Source of the DNA: Malania oleifera
Taxonomy: Eukaryota; Streptophyta; Magnoliopsida; Santalales; Ximeniaceae
NCBI RefSeq assembly: GCF_029873635.1
Contig: NC_080423.1
Location: 99,134,397 to 99,198,396 of the forward strand
Direction of reading: 5' to 3'
Length of the DNA stretch: 64,000 nucleotides
Shown here in pieces: positions 36,989-48,116 of this stretch (positions are counted from its first letter, which is position 1; every line of letters starts with the position of its first letter). The notes beneath the pieces were generated by a model. It did no database searches, had not been told where the DNA came from, and saw only the letters and a program-made list of their open reading frames with translations. Both the position numbers and the translations under genes were made by a program.

Positions 36989-38749
36989 ATCGATTTTGGA
37001 CCAGATTTACGCCAGATCGATAATCCGAAGTCACCACGACGCTCTTGAGAAAGTTCTCTCCAAATCTGCCGGAGTGGATCACTGGTGAAAGCAAGTTGAA
37101 AATCATCCCTAAGTTGAGGTAAGGTTTTCTAAGCCAAATTTAATCTTACGGTAGTTATAGGAAATGATGTACACGTAGAAATACTGAAATTTAGTACTAA
37201 AAGTTTTCATTTTCAGGGTCTTGATCAGGAAATCCTACGGGTGTTAGGCTATGATATTTTAGGAGCTTTCTCAGTAGTCAGGTAAGAGAATAAACTAAAG
37301 CAGTTGCTTTCTTGCAAATTATTGTTATTTATGAGAAAAGTTATTTTTAGGAAAAGCATATATTATATATGTATATTACGAAAGAAATGTACATTTGAGA
37401 AAAATACTGTTACTATGTTGAAATGTATACATATGTATGAGATGCCAGAAACTATGACTTTAGAATACAATGCATTGTTTTTATACAGAACTTGTGTGGC
37501 ATGAATATTATTTTACATGGAATAATATCATGACATGATAAATATACAAATGGAATATGTTTTGAGAAATTATGAAAGAGTACAGTACATTACAATGTAG
37601 AAATACATGATAAATGATTTATTTTCAGAATGATACTATGATATGTGCGGCACAAGGCCGTAATTTATGATATGTTCAGCGCAAGGCCGTAATTTATGAA
37701 ATGTTTGGCTCAAGACCGTAATTTATGATATGTTCGGCGCAAGGCCGTGATTTATGAAATGTTCAGCGCAAAGCCGTAATTTATGAAATGTTCGGCGCAA
37801 GGTCGTGATATATGAAATATTTGGCGCAGGGCCATATTTATGCAATTATGAAAGATGCTATATGATTATGTAATATATGTTATCAGAACCCAGACATTAG
37901 TTTAGTTTAGTTCAGGAGTTCGGTACCGTAACTATTTATAGATTAGATATCTATGTTCAAACTTGTGCTAACCACCTCACAAGCGGGTAGGAGATGGATA
38001 GTCAATGTGGCTTTCAGTGTAGAGTTGTAGACGTCCACCTGCCAGTTCGAACCAGGGTGTGGCCGGCCCATCGTACTTACAGACATATCTGACTCGGCAA
38101 TGGTCCGCCAGCCATTATCAGGTCTCACCTTCAGGCTACACAACTCGTCATAGGGGGTAATACATGACATTAGCTAGCTATTCATCTTGGGTATGTTTTC
38201 AGTATTATCAGTTACAACAGATGTTTTATGTAATATATGACTTATTAGAAAATATGAAAGCATATGATTATTTAGTATAATATGATGAACGTTTACAAAA
38301 ATATGAAATATACTATATGTGTATAATTGTATTAAATATTCATGTTGCCACACAGTTGTATTTAGTTTATTTTCCCTTACTAAAATGTGTCTCACCCCCA
38401 ACATTAATTAATTTTCAAGAGACCCTGAGTGACTGGCGGGTCGTGGCCGCCATTGAGTTTACTAAGCTACCCCGTTAGGAGGGTAAGCAATGTACTAAGA
38501 TCAGAATTATTTTGGTTATAAGATCCTAGATGTATTTTGAAATATTTTTGGAAGAATGTAAATAAATACAGTATTTTGGGAATGTAGATAACTCTGGTAT
38601 TATGTTTTATGGTTTGATGATTGAGATTTTATACTTGTTGCTGCTTCGGTTTCCGCTGTGATTGACAAAGTGTCCCCGCTACCCACGGATTCGGGTTGAG
38701 ATTGTTAATATTTATGTTTCATTTATGTTAAATTAAGCAGGTCGTTACA
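36569..38749 (+). mobile_element. Tekay-like solo LTR
   Basis: A 2181-base unit begins TGTGACAACCTG and ends GTCGTTACA, with a perfect 5-base target duplication TTAAG (36564-36568 and 38750-38754). It has the same plan as the other Tekay-like LTRs: GTCGAC cluster (36640-36790), TATA box CTATAAATA (36796), CT microsatellite (about 36849-36987), GGCCGT tandem array (37645-37840) and the block near 38085-38160. It has no internal region, so it is a solo LTR left by LTR-LTR recombination. Confidence 0.9.
37645..37840 (+). repeat. Tandem array, about 29-base unit with AAGGCCGT core
   Basis: About seven imperfect units of the type GGCGCAAGGCCGTAATTTAT plus ATGATATGTTC. It occupies the same LTR position as the arrays of element 1. 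Confidence 0.85.
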
Positions 38750-39790
38750 TTAAGAGTGTTCTAATCAAATTATTTCTTTGAAACAAGTTATATCAAATCT
38801 CAATAAATAAAAAAAATTAGAGTTTCAAAGATGCTGCAACAATATTTAAATCAATTCAAAAATATTTTCTTTAATGAAATATGCTCAAGAGTTGTTTGAA
38901 AGAATAATATAGCTTGTAAAAATGTTTGCACAACAAAATATAGCTATAGGAATCTTGCAACGACAATGCAAAGATCCTCAAGCTACTAGGTTTTTTCCAA
39001 CACAAGATTTACCAAATAAAATATGTGGGATAAACCTTATTCAACTCTCCAAAATCAATACCAATCAACCAAGCAAAGTAATGGGAGTATAAGCAATAAT
39101 AATACGCACTAGCACAACAATAAGCTCTCACAAAGCTAAGATGAATCAAAAGAATGATTGTATGAGAGTTTTTGGAAGTGTTATACGCAAAATAGGATTT
39201 TGAGTTTGAGAGAATTTTGGCTAATGATTTTTCTTAATCTCTTGTTAATCCTCACAAATGAACTCATATTTATAGACAAAGGCCAAAATATAACCATTTA
39301 GGACGTGTAAGGAATTATTAGAATTGTTGTAAAACAATTTAGCAATGTCAACCTGTTTAAAGACTTTTAACCTTAATAAAAAAAATAAACAATCCGAGAG
39401 TTTTCGGGTGGCTGAACCTTGGTTCAGTCGCCCGAATAGACTTAGTTAAAAAAACAATTTTTAAACGTTCGGGTGCCCGAATTTGGGCCCGATTGGCTTA
39501 ACTAAGGCGAAAATCATTATATCCGCATTTCGGTCACCCGATCTATACTTCGGTTGATCAAACTCAAGTGTTTGGTCACCCAAGGGTAAAATGAACGTGA
39601 GATTCGGTTGGCTAACTTGGTGAGAACGGTCACCTCAGCGGTTTGGTCGCCCGTGGATGGTGCGGTCAAATATATTCGGCTGCCCGAATCCAAGTCAACA
39701 TGTTGACTTGTCCACGGTTCGGGCGCCCGATGTGTTTTGAACACAAAGGATTCGGTCGCCCGACCTCTCTTAGAATTTCCTATGAAGTCC

Positions 39791-40405
39791 AATTTATTTC
39801 AATTTGATCCCGCCCCTGATTGTGCAAGTGATAATAGTGACTTATTTATGCATATGTGTTGGGACCCTAAGGTCTCACTAAGGTCTATTGAGCTTACAAT
39901 TTATCCTATATACATGATATGCAGAGATTTATTACAGACATGAAGTAAAGCATGAAGACCCTGAAGATCATTTTATATTGTATTTCTTTATTATTCAATT
40001 TATCTTATATGCATGATATGCAGAGATTTATTACAGACATTTTTCTCCTAATTACTATTACAGACCCAAATTGAATAATAAAGAAATACAATATAAAATG
40101 ATCTTCAATGTCTTCATACTTTACTTCATGTGTCATGTGTATCTGCTAATATAAATCTGCACATGAACTAGATATCCATCAAATACTTGAGTATTTGTTA
40201 TTATCAAAATCAAATGTAACCTATGAGGTCAACAGTAAGGCATAACACGTATGGACCTCAACTCGTAAAATGTGATCAAAATGTATACCAAATCTAGCCT
40301 TGTGCTAAGGGGCGATCAACTGACCCAGCCAGAAGACAAAGGCGATCAACCAGTCTAGAAAATTTTGCCTGCAATGATCTTCTTATTATCTTTAATGATT
40401 AGTAA
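39791..40405. other. Spacer containing a strong inverted repeat
   Basis: Apart from the inverted repeat at 39939-40130 and a direct repeat (CATGATATGCAGAGATTTAT at 39913 and 40013), I see no gene. Confidence 0.5.
39939..40130. repeat. 63-base inverted repeat with 66-base loop
   Basis: Left arm 39939-40001 (starts CATGAAGTAAAGC) and right arm 40068-40130 (ends CTTTACTTCATG) are complementary at 60 of 63 positions. A weaker complementarity extends further outward. The loop repeats 29 bases found just before the left arm. A transcript would form a long hairpin. It could be a MITE-like foldback, a local inverted duplication or a small-RNA precursor. Confidence 0.8.
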
Positions 40406-40978
40406 TGTTGGAGATGTGACTCATATTCAGAGCGGATCATATGTACTGGAAAAAGCTACGTGATGCGAGGGACAAAGGGACAGAAGCAAGGTGCAGCTAA
40501 GGAGGGCAAATTGTCGTCAGTTTCTAGCAATAACTGTAATGAGTTTTCTTCTGCTCCAAATAATCGACGGTTTGGTCAAATCGTCGATAGTTTCCATCAG
40601 CGCAAATTGCATATTTTCAAATCGGGGGCTTGTAAATTGGGCTTATCAGAGGGATTTCCTCCAAGGGATTGCTACAGGCATAGTTTAATTATACTAGAAC
40701 ACTTCTGTATGCATTAGATTGTTATATAAACATCATTATGTAACCCTAGATGGGATTAAGCTTCAAGTAAGCTTCAAAGATTGTAGCTTTGACATTGATC
40801 ATAGTGAAAACTGAAGTGCTGCTCCCGTGGATGTAGGCTATTGTTGAACAATGTAAATCTTGTGTATTTTAGTTGTGTGTTTGTTTCATCATTAAGTGAT
40901 TGCATTAGTGGTTGTTGATTGTTTCGTGTTTAATTGTGTGCTTCCGCTGCATGTTTTCAAGTTTAACGAACATCAACA
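40406..40978 (+). mobile_element. Solo LTR, probably Ty1/copia
   Basis: A 573-base unit begins TGTTGGAGATG and ends CATCAACA, with matching inverted ends TGTTG / CAACA. Flanks AGTAA (40401-40405) and AGTAC (40979-40983) are a 5-base duplication with one change. The U5-like block TCCCGTGGATGTAGGC (40831) resembles copia LTRs. A TATA-like TTATATAAAC is near 40722. No internal region is present. Confidence 0.65.
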
Positions 40979-43451
40979 AGTACGCGGTTAATCGGATGTA
41001 GTAAGAGATTGACCAATTTGGCCAACAAAAAGACTCTAACAAACAAAAACGAATTAGCTTTCATCCAATCTTTGTATATATGCTAAGCCTTGAGAATGTT
41101 AAAGAACAGACTTATACTAAATATTCAAATCCTTGTTCTTTCATTTTCTCTCAATCTCTCTTTGTGCCTTATTCGCTTACCTATGAAAGAACATCAAGAC
41201 TCTTGAACTTTTCACTGTGATCATTTTTTGAGAGTTTATTTTGCGAGCTCAAATTAAATATCTTTCTCTTGAGGATTTTGTTTTGCAAGTAGTGTTCTAT
41301 TGGTCAATTGGTCTGTGAAAGCAAGGATTGTATTGTGATTGTCATGTCCCTATAGAAAATAAGGGGCATCTTGATTTACTTTTCTTTTATTGATTTCCTT
41401 CATCTCCATTAAAACAAAGGGAAATTAATGGAACCTCGAGACAATAGGTTTTGAGAGAGTAGACATAGTTTAGTTGATAAACCACTATAAAAGGAATTTA
41501 CAAATATTTCTTCCTTCTCTTTTTTGATTTTATTGTTTTTATATTTTTGTGATTTGCTTGATTATTTTATTTGTTTTAATTTTTGTATCAAACATTTAAT
41601 TTTTTATTAAATTCAATTCACCTCCTCGCCTTGGATTGCTACTTGGACTAACAAAATAAATAGCATATGATTTATTCTATATTTAGAAAATAAAATTTAC
41701 ATTAATGTGATATTGGGTTCTAATCCATACTTTGCACAGAGAAATTACATAAAAGATTCCAAAATTTTAAGAACATAATAATAATCGTACAATAGGTTAA
41801 AAATAGTTTTCATTTCTTTCGCAACTTGAAAATTTGGAGATTTAATATTTACACAGGAAAAGAGATTTTTTTTTTTTTCTTATTGAATAAGTGTAACCAT
41901 TACCACTATTTTATTTTCTTAGGTGTAATTGGGCCAATTAATCTTCTATAGTAAAAATATTATTGATTTATCTTAATTTTATTAAAAGAGTAAGATTGAT
42001 TATGTGTTAGTTTATTTTAATATTTTAAAATTTTATTAATCACCTTAGAAAAGGCATGTACCTTGGAGTTTGACATCTGTTTAATTGAATCTCGGCATCT
42101 ATTTCATTTAGTCTTTGAAAAGGACATATATCTTGGAGTTTTATTCATTGAGTCTTTAATTAATATTTTCATAAATTCAAAAATATTAAATGTATATTGA
42201 TTTAAGGTCTTGTGTGCCTATAAATAGATCCTATCATTTGAATTTTTAAAGAGTTTGACAACGTAAGAAAGGTATTTTATCTACACCTTTGGATTTTTCC
42301 ACTTGTATAGAATTGGAAAGAGTTGTACAATTTAAATCAGATTGTTGTATATTGAGGGGGACAAATCAAGTGAAGTTTTACTACAGTGAAAAAAATTGCG
42401 AAGGACTTGAATCTCCTTAAAGAGAGTGAGATATTTATGTTTTAGTCTAATTGTGAACCATATTTATATTTGATTTTTGTTTAAGTTTATTGCAATATTT
42501 GCACCAAATTCCTAACAATTCTAAGATGAATTCAAAAAATGTGGAGCCTATAATTGGAGCCCAATGAAAATACTAAAGATTTCAATAAATCCTTTAGGTT
42601 TAAAGGAGTCAACTTCAGGAAATAGAAAGACAAGGTACTCTTCTTCTTTAATCTTCTCAAGGTTGCTATATACTTACTGAAAAAACATCCGAAAAAAATT
42701 AATACCGATAACATGAATGAAGATAAGTTGACTGATCACTTGTGATCACACACTCTCCATGGTTTTTTTCTAAAATTTTATATTTATTTTGAAAAGTAAT
42801 TATAGAAAAATAAATAGGACTTGAAGGATATTTAAATTTGATTAGAGAATAATTATAATGATACTTAACTTGAAGAGTGTTTTGGGATGGTTATGTGTAG
42901 TTATAAAAGGTATTTTGAATAGTCTAAAAATCATTAAGGCAATAGTTATGATTATTTAGAAGGACACTTTGGGATAGTAATAGATAGTTACAAAGATATG
43001 TTGGGTAGTTTAAAAACTACCAAGAAAAGGGAATTTCTTTTTAGCATTAGAAATTTTCTCATGTTTTTTCTATTTAATATTTTCAGTCCCGTTTGAGACT
43101 TGAGAAATATTAAGAAGAGAATTATAGTTTCATGTTTGATTATCAAGAAAAGTGAGAAAGAAAACAAAAAATAACTATAATTTACACATCATTAATATTT
43201 AATTCTTTTTAAATTTTAATTATATTAAAAGAATTCTCATTTTTAATAATATTTAATATATAAAGAAAATATAATAAAACATAAATTTTCTCTTCATTTT
43301 TCTTTCTTTCCCTTTTCCTAAGTAAAATCCTTAACTCAAAGGAACCTTCAAGTTTTAATCAAACCCTGAGAAGAAAAATTGTAACTTTCTCAATCCACAC
43401 ATTGAGTGGGAAAGCTAGGAACAACTTGTGGAAATTTAAAAACAAAGGAAT
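40979..43451. other. Long AT-rich stretch without a recognisable gene
   Basis: The part 40984-41660 looks like the tail of a decayed LTR (CAATTCACCTCCTCGCCTTGG at about 41622). The rest is AT-rich without coding signal, except for copy B of the AT-rich dispersed repeat (about 43060-43340). Confidence 0.45.
43060..43340 (+). repeat. AT-rich dispersed repeat, copy B
   Basis: It carries TGTTTGATTATCAAGAAAAG (43133), then TTTACACATCATTAATATTT, and ends near CCCTTTTCCTAAGT. The same order of motifs occurs in reverse at 54395-54665. Confidence 0.55.
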
Positions 43452-43467
43452 GCTCTAACTACATAAT

Positions 43468-43681
43468 GCCCAACTCGGTTAGTTCAAGTGGTAAGGGTGA
43501 CTTGTGACTTTGGTGGTCCCAAGGTCACGGGTTTGATTCCTCCTTGAAAGTTTACCTTAGTGAATTACCAAAAGTACTTCAATGGGTGAGCAGCTTTCAC
43601 CCCCCAGGTTTTGTGCCGCACCATAGTGTCCAAAGTGGCGCAAGGGTGGCTGGAGTCCTTCGATTATCAAAAAAAAAAAAA
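43468..43681 (+). mobile_element. tRNA-derived SINE
   Basis: A 214-base unit with a polymerase III A-box-like TAGTTCAAGTGG (43480-43491), a B-box-like GGTTTGATTCC (43530-43540), a tRNA-unrelated body and a 13-base poly(A) tail (43669-43681). It has a perfect 16-base target duplication GCTCTAACTACATAAT. The left copy is 43452-43467. The right copy begins at 43682 and is cut after GCTCTAAC by the next insertion, resuming as TACATAAT at 52518-52525. The family name is unknown to me. Confidence 0.9.
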
Positions 43682-45110
43682 GCTCTAACTATTAATAGAT
43701 GATGTATTCTTAAATTATTAGTTTAGAGTTGTTAATTCAGTTGTTAGTTCATTACATTTACTAGTATAAATATTGTCACTTGCATGTACAACTTTTCATT
43801 ATTTCGAAATATACATTTTATTTATTTAACATGGTATTAGAGCATTTTCTCTTTCTCTCTCTCAGTTTCAAGAAAGCTTGAGAGTTCTTCCATGTCAATG
43901 TTCCCTACGAAGAGTTCTTGGTTCCTCCGCCGAGCGTCCTGCCATATTCCTTTGCAAATCCTCTTGTGGTCTCGCCTCTCAGAGCGCTCGCCTCACAGAT
44001 CTGCTCCGCTCTGACGCTCTCCTCTGTAGATCTTCCTATTTTCGTTTCCGACAACACTCTTCACCTCATCCTTGTCTTCATTTCCTTCAGTCATAGCCGT
44101 TCGAAGGTTCGTCATAGCTCTCATAGCCACCGCCACCAGTTCGCCCTTCCCGTACAAATCCTCTGCAATCGCCGAGACTGCGGACTTTTTGGCGACCGGC
44201 TCGTCGCTCCATTCCGACATTACTATCAAGTCGGATCGGGATCGTACCCCCTGCGAGCTCATTTCGGCTCTCAATGCAAATCGAGATCTTCCTTTGCCTT
44301 GTCCGATCCTCTTGCGGCCTTACCTCTCAGCCCTCAACTCTCCAAGTTTTCCAGTGACCTCATGCTTTCCAACTACTTCTATGGCTCCGGTGTCCTTATT
44401 CTGGCACCCGTGTTAGAATGTGGTTGCATTTTTGGAGCTCGATACCTCCGCTTTCTTTGATTTTTTTTAGCTACAGAGATTACAGATCTAGAGCCTCGCA
44501 CTTCAGAGTGACTTTGCAGCTCTCCACTCTCATCTCTGGTTTGATCTGCTAGTCACTGTCATTGTCTCCATCTCATCTCCGACTCACTCGTATTTGGTCT
44601 AATCTGTTGGTCACGCCATTCCCTTGCTCCAGCTATGCCGTGTCTCATCACTCCTTCTCAGAGACAGTTGATCTCTTCATCAAAAGCAACTTCAGATCTT
44701 GCCTCAAAGTGTTCGATAAATTTCAGTTGATGCTACAAATTTCTGGTTCCGCTTTGTCTTCTTCTTCTTCCAAAATTTCTTTCTGATAGACGGCGCTGTC
44801 TTTGATCAACACTGAGTATTTTCTCTTGAACATCAAGTTCCAATGGTTCTTGTTTCGCGTTTTCAGTTCTTTGAGTTCAATTGAAGAATTCATCATTCCT
44901 CAAATTCATCTGTTGTGGGATGATTTTGTTAATCCCTATTTTTTTTACACCATGGGTTTCATTTTCTTGATTTCAAATTTGGAATCTGAAATTTCAATTT
45001 GCTCCTTCAACTGTGCATCTCTCTCGTTGTGCCGACGTCGACTCTGCTATTCTCTCGTCGACGTTGACCTTACCTCTTTCTTGTCGATGTCAACAGTACA
45101 TTTCTCTCAC

Positions 45111-45297
45111 TGAAAGAAGAAGCTATTGAATATTTTCTACATTTATTTGTTCATATGTACATCCCAATATATAATATGATTACGTATTCTAAACAAGGAA
45201 ACAATTTCCTTACTGAATAATATCAAATCCCCCATATTTACCCACTTCCCTAATTTGTATATTATTTACAATGATACTCGGGATTGGGATTTTAAAA
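45111..45297 (-). repeat. 3' LTR of copia element 4
   Basis: 187 bases, 179 of them identical to 52101-52287. It is flanked by the CTCAC target duplication on the left and by the purine tract on the right. Confidence 0.92.
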
Positions 45298-45867
45298 CTC
45301 CCCCTCAAGTTGGATCATAAATATTAATCATCTCCAAGTTGCTAATAAGATCATCAAAGCTCTGTCGTCCCAACTCTGTAGTGAGAATATCTGCAGTTTG
45401 TTCCTTGGTTGGTACATAAGTCATACATATAATTCCTTCTTCAATTTTCTCTTTAATGAAGTGTCTGTCTACTTCCACATGTTTAGTCCTATCATGTTGA
45501 AATGGATTGAGATAAATGTTGATAGCTGCATTATTGTCACTGTAGAGTTTGATAGGAAAGTTCACTGGGACCTGTAATTCCTCCAAGAGTTTTCGTAACC
45601 ATAATCTTTCACATATCCCTTGAGTGACTGCTCTGAATTCAGAGTCAACACTACTACGAGCCACCACATTCTGTTTTTTGCTTCTCCAAGTTACTAGGTT
45701 TCCCCAGACGAATGTACAATAACCTGTGGTGGACCTTCTATCTTCTACTGATCCTGCCCAATTTGCATCTGTCAAGATCTCTACTTCCTTACTTTCACAT
45801 TTCTTAAAGAAGAGTCCTCTTCCCGGGGATCCCTTGAGATATCTAAGGATCTTGTATACAGCATCTA

Positions 45868-48116
45868 TGTAACGACCCGAATAAAATGGAAATTAAATAA
45901 TGAAAGAAAAGGGATATGGAACCTGGAAACAGAAGGAAGCCGTCGACTTCGTCGATGAAGGCTTTGAAGATTTCGTCGACGAACACAGAGCTTCGTCGAC
46001 GAGACAATATCGAGAAAGGTTCTGAGGCAGCCTGAATTTCGTCGACGAACACAGGGCCTCGTCGACAAAATTTGTGAAGGACTCATCAACGAAGGTCGGG
46101 CTCATCGACGAAATCCTGTTTTATAAGAGGGAAAAATCCGGGAGAAATATCATTTTTTTCAAAACCTCTCTCTCTCTCTCTCTCTCTCTACGGTTCTCTC
46201 TCCCTTCTCTCTATGTTTTTGGCCCCACCAGTCGTCAGATTAACGATCTGAGGCTACCACGACGCTCCTGGCGAAGTTCCTTGCGAGTTTACCAGAGCGG
46301 ATCGTCAGGAAAACGGAGTTGGGAATCATCCCAGAGTTGAGGTAAGGCTTTTTAAGCCATATTTGGTCTTGCACTAGTTATAAGAAATGTTGTGCGCATA
46401 AAAATACTGAAGTTTAATACTGGGGGTTTTCAGTTTCGAACTATTGGTCAGGAAACCCCTCAGGTGTTAAACTTGAATGCTTTTGGGTGAAAACTTTCTA
46501 TCTAATATTTGGATTTTTGGCAGTTGAGGAAAATATTGTACGCTTTGAAATACTGAACTTTAATTCTGAAATTTTTCATTTTCAGAGTGTTGAGTTAGGA
46601 ACCCTGCGGGTGCGGGGCAATTTTATTAGGGGCTTTCCAGAGATCAGGTAAGGGGATAAACTAGGCTAGTATTGTTTTGGAAAATGTTTATATATATATA
46701 TATAGTTATCATTTGATTTATGGAAAATGCATACGATTATGTATATATGTCTTATATTTGCAAAACACTGTGAAAATGATCGTATGTTGAATATGTGGAA
46801 AATCTACTGTGTGGCATGAGTAAAAATGTTGTGAAATGTTATTTTCTGGGAATGTGGGTGAGATGGATTTTTATGATGGAAAAATCGACGTACGGGTCGA
46901 GATGTTTTCATATATATATATGGATGTGAATTGCCAGCGTATGGGTCGTGTTATGTGATTTGCCGGCGTACAGGCCGTGCTATGTGACTGTGATTGCCGA
47001 TGTACAGGCCGTGCTATGAGATATGATCTGCTAGAGTACGGGCTGTGCTATGTGTAGCTGGCGTACGGGCCGAGCTATGATAAAATGTGTAATACCGGCG
47101 TACAGGCCGATGATTTTCATGATACACGTATATATGTGAAATGATATGATTGATGTGAAAATAAATGATATGAGATATTTATGTATGACGGTTTCATTAT
47201 ATGTATATGATATCAGAATCTGGTTGGCTTGGTTTAGGCTAGCACTTGCACGGTACCGTTGCTATGTGTCCATGGTTCTCGTGATCATGATATCTGTGTT
47301 AACGTCGCTGTGCGGAGTGGTGTGAGATTGGATGGTCAATGTGGTTATGTTTAAGGAGTGTGCTGTTATCGCCCCTGGTGTACGGACCAGTCTGGGTAGA
47401 CCCATCGGACCTACAGACTAGACTATTGACTTAGCAGTGGTCGGCCACCATTGTCAGGTCCTGCCTTCGGGCCACACAACCCAGTCATGTGGGGGTAATA
47501 CATGACAACAGCCAGCTAACCTACCAGAGATTGTTTTATGTTATTATTATGATATGAGATGAGATATTATGTGATGAAAATGCAGTAAGTTCTGTTATGT
47601 TTTGAAATACATATGTTTTCCCAAATTTGATAAATAGTATTGAATATGTTATATATGATATATGTAGAACACGGATACTCATGTTGCCATACACTAGTAT
47701 TAGTTTATTTCCCTTACTGAGAGGTGTCTCACCCCTAAATTTCATAAATTTTTTAGGAGCCGCACATAGGAGAGCGGGAAAAGCCCCGCTGACATAGTGT
47801 AGATTATCTGCCCTTTTTGAAGGGTAAGCTTTTGGTAGGGGTAGTACGTTTTTGTGGGAATTGTCCCTAGATTCATTTTTGGGATGTATATGATGAGAGA
47901 TAGTGTTTGTAGTACTCTGGTATGTGTTATGCACATTATGATGAGATGTATATGATTTTATACTTTCTGCTGCGTTGGCTTCTACTGTATGTTTTGTTAT
48001 ATCCCTGGTACCCACGGGTCCAGGTGGATGGTGACCTACTGAGTTGTGATGTTTGATGTTGATATTATTAATATATATATATATATATATATGAGAAAAA
48101 TGAGCGGGTCGCGACA
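45868..48116 (+). mobile_element. Tekay-like solo LTR inside copia element 4
   Basis: A 2249-base unit begins TGTAACGACCCGAA and ends GGGTCGCGACA, with a perfect 5-base duplication ATCTA (45863-45867 and 48117-48121). GTCGAC cluster (45950-46110), TATA-like TTTATAAGAG (46121), CT tract (about 46163-46190), GGCCGT-core array (46890-47115) and the block near 47390-47510 follow the Tekay-like LTR plan. It separates the RNase H and RT parts of the copia element and is its youngest passenger. Confidence 0.92.
46890..47115 (+). repeat. Tandem array with GTACAGGCCGTGCTAT unit
   Basis: About seven imperfect units of 25-40 bases built on GGCGTACAGGCCGTGCTATG. It is the positional equivalent of the arrays in the other Tekay-like LTRs, with a different unit but the same GGCCGT core. 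Confidence 0.8.

Larger units (their letters stand above)
36009..39790 (-). mobile_element. Unclassified LTR-like repeat with CGCCCGA motifs, split by a solo LTR
   Basis: The pieces 36009-36568 and 38755-39790 are contiguous once the solo LTR is left out. The left end carries a G-run (CCAAGAGGGGGGGGGTGAAT), whose complement CCCCCTCTTGG resembles a plus-strand end near 41627. The right piece has a cluster of short motifs built on TTCGG-N-CGCCCGA (39395-39770). No coding domain is recognisable. Direction and extent are inferred, and it may be a long LTR of a decayed copia-type element. Confidence 0.35.

Noticed and set aside
43475-43545. A stand-alone tRNA gene
   Set aside because: The A and B boxes are diverged, the sequence does not fold as a full cloverleaf by eye, and it is joined to a SINE body with poly(A) tail and target duplication.
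43918-44460. A host gene of 180 codons
   Set aside because: It lies wholly inside a small LTR element and overlaps other frames. No family is recognised, so it is described only as internal sequence of that element.
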